Source: an uncultured Macromonas sp. (lineage in GTDB: Bacteria; Pseudomonadota; Gammaproteobacteria; Burkholderiales; Burkholderiaceae). From it: DNA of 11,381 nt. The translations under genes were made by a program, and so were the position numbers. Below the pieces are notes generated by a model. That model saw only the letters and a program-made list of their open reading frames with translations, had not been told where the DNA came from and ran no database searches. The DNA lies in contig CAMLOF010000076.1 in the NCBI GenBank assembly GCA_946481585.1, positions 1 through 11,381 on the forward strand, in the 5' to 3' direction. Within the stretch, counting starts at the first letter, position 1; each line of letters opens with the position of its first letter. Shown piece after piece: positions 6,192-11,381 of this stretch.

Positions 6192-9100
6192 TCAGGCGCT
6201 TGGTGCGGGGGCGTCCAGGTACACACTGATGTCCACGTCGTCGATCTGATCGGGGTGCAGGTACTTCTCGGCATAGGCTTTGTACACGCCCGAGCGCAGG
6301 AAGAGGTCGAAAAGATCAGGGTCGATGTGCTGGTCTTTCTTGAACATCGACAGGATCTTGATCGACTCTGAAAGCGTCTTGGCTTTCTTGTACGGGCGGT
6401 CGCTGGCGGTGAGGGCCTCGAAAATGTCAGCGATGGCCATGATGCGCGAGGGCACCGACAAGTCCTTGGCTTGCAGCTTGCGCGGGTAGCCGGTGCCAAT
6501 AAGCGTTTCGTGGTGGGTGCCGGCGTATTCCGGTACGCGCTTGAGGTTGGGCGGCAGAGGCATGTTCTCCAGCATGACGATGGTCTGGATGATGTGCTCG
6601 TTGATTTTGAAGCGCTCTTCTTCGGTGAGGGTGCCACGCCCGATGCAGAGGTTGTAGACCTCGCCGTGGTTGTACAGGTATTCGGGCACCTTGAGCTTGA
6701 AGCCGTGTTTGGGGTCCAGCGCCTTGTTGGGCGGCCGCTCGAACAGGTGGTGGGGTTTGTCGGCCAGCAGCGTTTCAGGTGCGGGCAGCGGCGCAAGGGG
6801 CGAGTCCTCGTAGCGTTTGAGCTCTTCGTGGGACAGGCCCAGGCGGTCGTCAAAATGGCGCAGCCAGGTCTGTTCGGCGATACGCCGGACGCGCTCGATA
6901 CGGTCGGGGGCCATGAACTCACCGCCCAGGTTGCAATCGGCAATGAAGGCGAAATCGTCAATGAGCTGGGCTTTGCGCGCATCAAACCAGGCGTCGGCCG
7001 TTTCGCGGGCCTCGCCGCGCTCATGGATGCGCTCCAGACGTTCGATCTGCGCGTCACGCAACAGCACTTCAAAGCGGGTGCGGATTTCGTGGATGCGGTT
7101 GAAGATGGTTTCGAGCTTGGTGGCTTTGTCGACCACGAATTCTGGGGTGGTGACCTTGCCGCAGTCGTGCAGCCAGGCCCCGATGCGGAATTCGCGCCAT
7201 TCTTCCTCGGTGCGGAATTCGAATTCGGCCAGCGGCCCCTTTTTGACGCCGCAGGCTTCTTGCGCCAGCATGATGGCCAACTCAGGCACGCGCTCGCAGT
7301 GCCCGCCGGTGTAGGGGCTCTTGGTGTCGATGGCGCCTGCGATGATCTGGATCATCGAGTCCATCAGTGCCTTCTGCGCGTCGATCAGGTTCTGGTTTTC
7401 GATGGCGACCGCAGCCTGGGCCGCCAACGCCTCGATGAAGCTGACGATTTCGGGGTCGAACGGGATGACCTCGCCGGTCTTCGGGTCCAGCGCGTTCATG
7501 AGCTGTATGAGCCCGATGACCTTGCCGTCTTGCGGCTTCATGGGAACGTTGAGTGTGGAGACCACACGCATGCCCGTTTCCTCGCTGAATTTCTTGGTGC
7601 CGCTGACGTCGAAGCGGCTTTCCTGGTAGATGTCGTCGATGACGACGGTTTCGCCGCTGAGAACCACGTGCGTGGCGACAAAACGGTGAATGGGGTTGCC
7701 TTCAATGTCGTACAGCGGCAACTCCTGGGACGGCAGTTGGTCGTCGCTCGTGCGGATGGCGAAGGCCAGGGTGTTGCGCTCTGTCTTGAGGAAGATGGTG
7801 GCTGCCTGGCAATGGGCGATGTCCCGCGCGCCGAAGAGTGCCTGGCGCAGAAGTTCTTCGCGGTTTTGCTGGCGGCCCAGCTGAATACCCGTTTCCACCA
7901 GCTGCGCCAGCTTGGCCTGGGCAACTTCAAGTGCAGCTGCTCTGTCCTTGACGGAGCGGTGCATGATCGCTTGTGCCTCGCCCAGGGTGTCAATCTCATA
8001 AAGGAAGGAGTGGACGGTGTGCGGCTCGGCAGAGAAGTCCATGTGCCGCAACCGCTCTGAGTCTTGGGCCATGCTTGAAAGTGCCTGGGTCACGCTGCGG
8101 GTGCCGAGCAGGGCCAGAGGCACGAGCAGCACCAACACGATGGCCGATGCGATCAGCACGTCACGCCGGGCCTGGTCTACTGGGGCGGTGAAGTCGCTGA
8201 CCGGGGCCCAGCTGATGACCTGAAAAGCCGCGCCGCCGCCCACGTCCAGGCGCCGGGCTGACAGTACATGAGGGACATCCAGCAAATCGGTAACGGTGGC
8301 TTTGTCCTCTGGCACGCGCGAGAGCAAGGCGGGAAGAGCCGCGAGCCTGGGATCTGCGGCCTTGTCCAGTGGCGTGAGCGCCCCTTGGGGCACGGCTGTC
8401 AAGGCCGAGCCATGGCCCGCAGCAGCAAGGATGCGCCGCTGGCTGTCAAGGATCGCTATGAACGCGTTGGGGCTCAGTTGCAGCCCCGCCAGGGTGTCTG
8501 GCAGGCTGCGCAAGTCAATGTCTATACCGAACACCGCACGCCCCTGAGGCAGTGCGGCTCCTATGGATATTCCGCCTCGCTGTGTGGATGCGAATATGTA
8601 GGGTTCTGTGAGAAAGGCGCCAGCGCTTTCACGGGCACCCTTGTACCAAGGGCGCTCTGTGGGGCGGTAGCCGGTGCTGCCCTGGCGTTGCTCCAGCAGC
8701 GTTCCGGCATGGTCAAGAAAGCGCCAGTGCTCTTGCCGCGCGCCGCTGGCATCGCGCCATATACGGCGCAGGGCCACATGAGTTGCGGGTGGGGCTTTCA
8801 AGGTCTGGGCAACACTGGCGTCGCCGCGCACACCAATGGCTTGCAGGAAGTCGTCGTCGGGCAGGCCGAAATACTCGCTGTAAACCCCGGGGTGTTGTTC
8901 CAGTGCGGCGCGCATGAGGGGTAGTACGCGCCGCTCCTGCAACTGGCCGTCGTCAAAGAACACGCTGGAGCCGCCCATTGCCATGGCCAGTGCGCGCTGC
9001 GCCTGGGTGTTCAACTGCTGCCGCAACGCATCGGCAGCCCGCTGGGCTACGGCTGTGAACTTTTCTCCGGCACTGTCCTGCGCCGCGGTGCGAAAGCGAT

Positions 9101-9200
9101 CCAGGACCGTGAGCAGGAACACCACCGTCAGCAAAACCACCAGGCTGCTGACCAGGCCAACGATCCAGTGCTGAAACTTGATCGAACGAAAATGGAACAT
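6192..9200 (-). CDS. Membrane receptor with PDC/Cache-like sensor, HAMP, GAF and HD-GYP c-di-GMP phosphodiesterase
   Basis: The 1002-residue protein opens with a membrane helix (about 12-33). A periplasmic double-Cache-like sensor follows (about 35-345, with the RPTERPWYKGA motif around W185-Y186), then a second helix (349-368), HAMP (about 369-420), a GAF domain (about 435-605) and an HD-GYP domain (about 610-985). Metal and catalytic residues are present: H634, H678-D679 (WLHDCGK), H869, H896-H897-E898, GTGYP (902-906) and D925 (IADIFEALTASDRPYKK). It is therefore predicted to hydrolyse c-di-GMP at the inner membrane in response to an external ligand and a cytoplasmic GAF signal. About 160 extra, charged, partly helical residues (about 695-855) separate the HD pair from H869; in ordinary HD-GYP domains that gap is about 30. 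The ATG at 9200 has a GAGGG ribosome site. It is divergent from a CHASE2 cyclase and upstream of the TolC-OmpA fusion. A 529-codon antisense frame (6471-8060) is a GC-codon shadow. Confidence 0.93.
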   Translation of the reverse strand: MFHFRSIKFQHWIVGLVSSLVVLLTVVFLLTVLDRFRTAAQDSAGEKFTAVAQRAADALRQQLNTQAQRALAMAMGGSSVFFDDGQLQERRVLPLMRAALEQHPGVYSEYFGLPDDDFLQAIGVRGDASVAQTLKAPPATHVALRRIWRDASGARQEHWRFLDHAGTLLEQRQGSTGYRPTERPWYKGARESAGAFLTEPYIFASTQRGGISIGAALPQGRAVFGIDIDLRSLPDTLAGLQLSPNAFIAILDSQRRILAAAGHGSALTAVPQGALTPLDKAADPRLAALPALLSRVPEDKATVTDLLDVPHVLSARRLDVGGGAAFQVISWAPVSDFTAPVDQARRDVLIASAIVLVLLVPLALLGTRSVTQALSSMAQDSERLRHMDFSAEPHTVHSFLYEIDTLGEAQAIMHRSVKDRAAALEVAQAKLAQLVETGIQLGRQQNREELLRQALFGARDIAHCQAATIFLKTERNTLAFAIRTSDDQLPSQELPLYDIEGNPIHRFVATHVVLSGETVVIDDIYQESRFDVSGTKKFSEETGMRVVSTLNVPMKPQDGKVIGLIQLMNALDPKTGEVIPFDPEIVSFIEALAAQAAVAIENQNLIDAQKALMDSMIQIIAGAIDTKSPYTGGHCERVPELAIMLAQEACGVKKGPLAEFEFRTEEEWREFRIGAWLHDCGKVTTPEFVVDKATKLETIFNRIHEIRTRFEVLLRDAQIERLERIHERGEARETADAWFDARKAQLIDDFAFIADCNLGGEFMAPDRIERVRRIAEQTWLRHFDDRLGLSHEELKRYEDSPLAPLPAPETLLADKPHHLFERPPNKALDPKHGFKLKVPEYLYNHGEVYNLCIGRGTLTEEERFKINEHIIQTIVMLENMPLPPNLKRVPEYAGTHHETLIGTGYPRKLQAKDLSVPSRIMAIADIFEALTASDRPYKKAKTLSESIKILSMFKKDQHIDPDLFDLFLRSGVYKAYAEKYLHPDQIDDVDISVYLDAPAPSA

Positions 9201-9300
9201 GGTGCCCTCGGATGTACTGCCCCGGTTGTAGCATCTAATGGCCGCAACTCACAATGATTGACGGGCATTTTTTCACAGGCCAGCGGTTCACGGAGTCGTC
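9201..9300. promoter_or_regulatory. Divergent promoter region between HD-GYP and CHASE2 cyclase genes
   Basis: This 100-bp gap must hold the starts for both receptor genes. On the minus strand TTGTGA (9254-9249) and TACAAC (9230-9225) are separated by 18 bp, each 4 of 6 to the sigma-70 consensus, and would serve the HD-GYP gene. On the plus strand TTGACG (9258-9263) is a good -35, but no matching -10 follows. The two -35 candidates are almost adjacent, so expression of the two genes could be coupled. The plus-strand ribosome site GGAG lies 5 bases before the ATG at 9301. Confidence 0.38.
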
Positions 9301-11381
9301 ATGAGAAAACTGTCACTGCGCGCGATGGCGGCCTTGCTGGCCTTGGGCTCGGCGGCACTGGGGCTGGCGCTTTTGCTGCTGGACCCGGTGTTCCTGCAGA
9401 CCCTGCGTCACCAGGGTTTTGACCAATACCAGCGCTGGCAGCCCCGGGAGTATGCCGAGGCGCCGGTGAAGATCATCGATATCGACGAGGCCAGTCTGGA
9501 GCGCCTTGGCCAGTGGCCCTGGCCCCGCACGCGCATAGCAGAGCTGGTGCAGAAAGTGGGCGCTGCAGGGGCGGCCGTACTGGCGTTTGACGTGGTGTTT
9601 GCCGAGCCTGACCGGACTTCCCCGCGCACGGTGACGGAGTTGTGGCCCCTGGCGCCCGGGTTGCGCGACACGCTGACCCGGTTGCCGGACCACGACGAGG
9701 TTTTTGCTGCGGCCTTGCGTGACAACGACGTGGTGCTGGGTTTTGCCGTGCAGCGAGACCAGCGTCTGGAGGCTGGTCAGAGACTTCCCAGCGCGCCTTA
9801 CCGGCACGTATGGGTGGGCGGTGGCCCTGCCTTGGATGCCCTGCACGGATTCACCACTGCAGTGCCCGCGCTGCCAGCGCTGGACAGCGCGGCCAAGGGC
9901 ATGGGTGCGCTCACCTTCGTTCCAGATGCCGATGGCGTTGTGCGCCGCGTGCCACTGGTGTTGCGCCTAGGCGACAAGCCGGTGCCGTCTCTGGCAGCTG
10001 AGGCGTTGCGACTGGGGCAGGGTGCCAGCAACCACCTGCTGCGCAGCGCTGAAGGTGGCGCGCCAGCGCTGGAGGAAGTGCGCATAGGTGATGTGACCAT
10101 TCCCACCACGGCGCAGGGAGAGATGTGGGTGCACTACAGCGCGTCGGCGCCGCAGCGGTACATCTCGGCCTGGCAGGTGCTGGCTGGCGAAGTGGACCCC
10201 GCGCAACTGGCTGGGCACCTGGTGCTGGTGGGCAGTTCGGCACAAGGTTTGATGGACCTTCGCTTCAACCCGCTGGGCCGGGTGATGCCGGGGGTGGAGG
10301 CGCATGCCCAGGCGTTGGAGCAGGCCTTGACGGGGCATTTCTTGACCCGGCCCCATTGGGCGCCAGCGCTGGAGGCGGTGGCTGTGGTGGCCGGAAGCGT
10401 GGCCGTGGTGGCACTGGCCACGCACGTGAGCGCTTTGCTGGCAGCGGCTGGGGCGGCGTTGCTGGTGGGCGGCGTGCTGTGGGGCGGCTGGTGGGCCTTT
10501 TCAGGTCACGGTCTGTTGCTCAACAGCTTCACCCCTGCCTTGGTGCTGGCGCTGGCCTATGTGGCGGCCAGCCTGGCGCACCATTTCTGGAGCGAGCGGC
10601 AGCAGCGCTGGATCAAAGATGCGTTCTCCCGCTACGTGTCGCCCAACCGGGTGGAGTACCTGGTGAGCCACCCCGACGCGCTGGAGCTGGGCGGCAAGCG
10701 CCAGACCTGCAGTTTCGTGTTCACCGACTTGGCGGGCTTCACCACGCTGATGGAGAAGATCGACCCGGCAGAGGCGCTGGTGCTGCTCAACCGCTACCTG
10801 GAGGAGATGATTGCCATCGCCTTCCGGCACCAGGGCACTCTGGACCGCATTGTGGGCGATGCGGTGGCCATCATGTTCTCGGCGCCTGTGCCGCAGCCGG
10901 ACCATGCCCAGCGCGCACTGGACTGCGCCTTGGAGATGCACGCGTTTGCCAGCCGTTACGCCATCGACCTGCAAGCCAGGGGCGTACCTTTTGGGCACAC
11001 ACGGCTGGGCATCCATTCGGGCGAGGTGATCGTGGGCAACTTTGGCGGCGGCGCGGTGTTCGACTACCGCGCGCTGGGCGACCCGGTGAACACCGCCTCC
11101 CGCCTGGAAGGGGTGAACAAATACCTGGGCACGTTGATCTGCGTGTCTGGGGTGACGCTGTCTGCCTGTCGGGGCGTCAAGGTCCGCCCGATTGGCCGGT
11201 TGGTGCTCAAGGGCAAGAGCGAGGCGCTGGCGGTGTACGAACCCCTGCCCGAGCCTATGGAGGGAGGCTACTCGCCGCTGCAGGCTTACGAGACGGCTTA
11301 CATGGCCATGGCCGATGGGCAGGAGGATGCCCGGGCGCAGTTTGCGGAGCTTTACCGCCAGTTCCCCGACGACCCGCTGGT
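9301..11381 (+). CDS. CHASE2-domain class III adenylate/guanylate cyclase (3' end beyond window)
   Basis: The frame is open from the ATG at 9301 to the window end: 693 codons, no stop. A membrane helix (about 6-27) is followed by a periplasmic CHASE2 sensor (about 35-345, with VKIIDIDEASLERLGQWPWPRT and AVLAFDVVFAEPD early, LAGHLVLVGSSAQGLMD and the MPGVEAHAQALEQAL end). Three more helices follow (about 358-376, 378-400, 408-427). The cytoplasmic class III cyclase catalytic domain (about 465-640) has the metal aspartates D475 (FTDLAGFT) and D520 (RIVGDAVAIMF), plus the transition-state residues N597 and R601 (GDPVNTASRLEG). It should make cAMP or cGMP on sensing an envelope signal. The position that normally holds the adenine-selecting Lys is Arg516, and the second specificity position is Arg590, so the product cannot be fixed from sequence. 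The tail (YETAYMAMADGQEDARAQF) looks like the helical C-terminus common in this family. GGAG lies 5 bases before the ATG. Confidence 0.92.
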   Translation, partial: MRKLSLRAMAALLALGSAALGLALLLLDPVFLQTLRHQGFDQYQRWQPREYAEAPVKIIDIDEASLERLGQWPWPRTRIAELVQKVGAAGAAVLAFDVVFAEPDRTSPRTVTELWPLAPGLRDTLTRLPDHDEVFAAALRDNDVVLGFAVQRDQRLEAGQRLPSAPYRHVWVGGGPALDALHGFTTAVPALPALDSAAKGMGALTFVPDADGVVRRVPLVLRLGDKPVPSLAAEALRLGQGASNHLLRSAEGGAPALEEVRIGDVTIPTTAQGEMWVHYSASAPQRYISAWQVLAGEVDPAQLAGHLVLVGSSAQGLMDLRFNPLGRVMPGVEAHAQALEQALTGHFLTRPHWAPALEAVAVVAGSVAVVALATHVSALLAAAGAALLVGGVLWGGWWAFSGHGLLLNSFTPALVLALAYVAASLAHHFWSERQQRWIKDAFSRYVSPNRVEYLVSHPDALELGGKRQTCSFVFTDLAGFTTLMEKIDPAEALVLLNRYLEEMIAIAFRHQGTLDRIVGDAVAIMFSAPVPQPDHAQRALDCALEMHAFASRYAIDLQARGVPFGHTRLGIHSGEVIVGNFGGGAVFDYRALGDPVNTASRLEGVNKYLGTLICVSGVTLSACRGVKVRPIGRLVLKGKSEALAVYEPLPEPMEGGYSPLQAYETAYMAMADGQEDARAQFAELYRQFPDDPL

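Noticed and set aside
6471..8060. 529-codon open frame on the plus strand opposite the HD-GYP gene
   Set aside because: It is antisense to a well-supported coding region and has composition typical of a GC-rich shadow frame (V/F/D/A/G-rich, no domain motifs). The minus-strand frame carries clear catalytic motifs throughout.

Overview
The window is compact, GC-rich, single-copy chromosomal sequence. The protein flavour and gene neighbours suggest a betaproteobacterium, most likely of the Comamonadaceae (Acidovorax or Hydrogenophaga type). That assignment is an inference from recognised families, not from a marker gene. I see no rRNA, tRNA, insertion sequence, phage gene or CRISPR array. Genes fill almost everything; no gene-free stretch exceeds about 160 bases.

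Left part (1-3464), nitrogen and amino-acid metabolism with a cyclic-nucleotide link. The 5' end of an ornithine cyclodeaminase gene runs off the left edge on the minus strand. It is divergent from an Lrp/AsnC regulator (242-664), and the shared promoter region carries two small dyads 42 bp apart. Next is a metallo-beta-lactamase-fold protein of the class II cyclic-nucleotide phosphodiesterase type (769-1560). After it comes an unusual three-domain protein: glutaminase, then STAS-like, then a cyclic-nucleotide-binding domain (1614-3464). A strong-looking sigma-54 promoter lies just upstream of the glutaminase gene, as expected of a nitrogen-controlled gene.

Right part (3578-11381), envelope and second-messenger signalling. 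A small exported FecR-domain protein (3578-4030) converges, across a bidirectional terminator hairpin, on a fused TolC-OmpA outer-membrane protein (minus, 6053-4092). Upstream of and co-directional with the latter is a large membrane receptor (PDC/Cache-like sensor, HAMP, GAF, HD-GYP; minus, 9200-6192), predicted to degrade c-di-GMP. Divergent from it is a CHASE2 sensor fused to a class III nucleotide cyclase (9301 to beyond the right edge).

Taken together, the window holds a predicted maker of cyclic nucleotide (CHASE2 cyclase), a predicted destroyer (class II phosphodiesterase), a predicted reader fused to a metabolic enzyme (glutaminase-STAS-cNMP), and a c-di-GMP phosphodiesterase beside a secretion/peptidoglycan-anchoring fusion. 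The working hypothesis is cAMP (or cGMP) control of glutamine deamidation, next to an envelope-sensing module that may control secretion or surface attachment. The individual families are known; the functional connection is inference.
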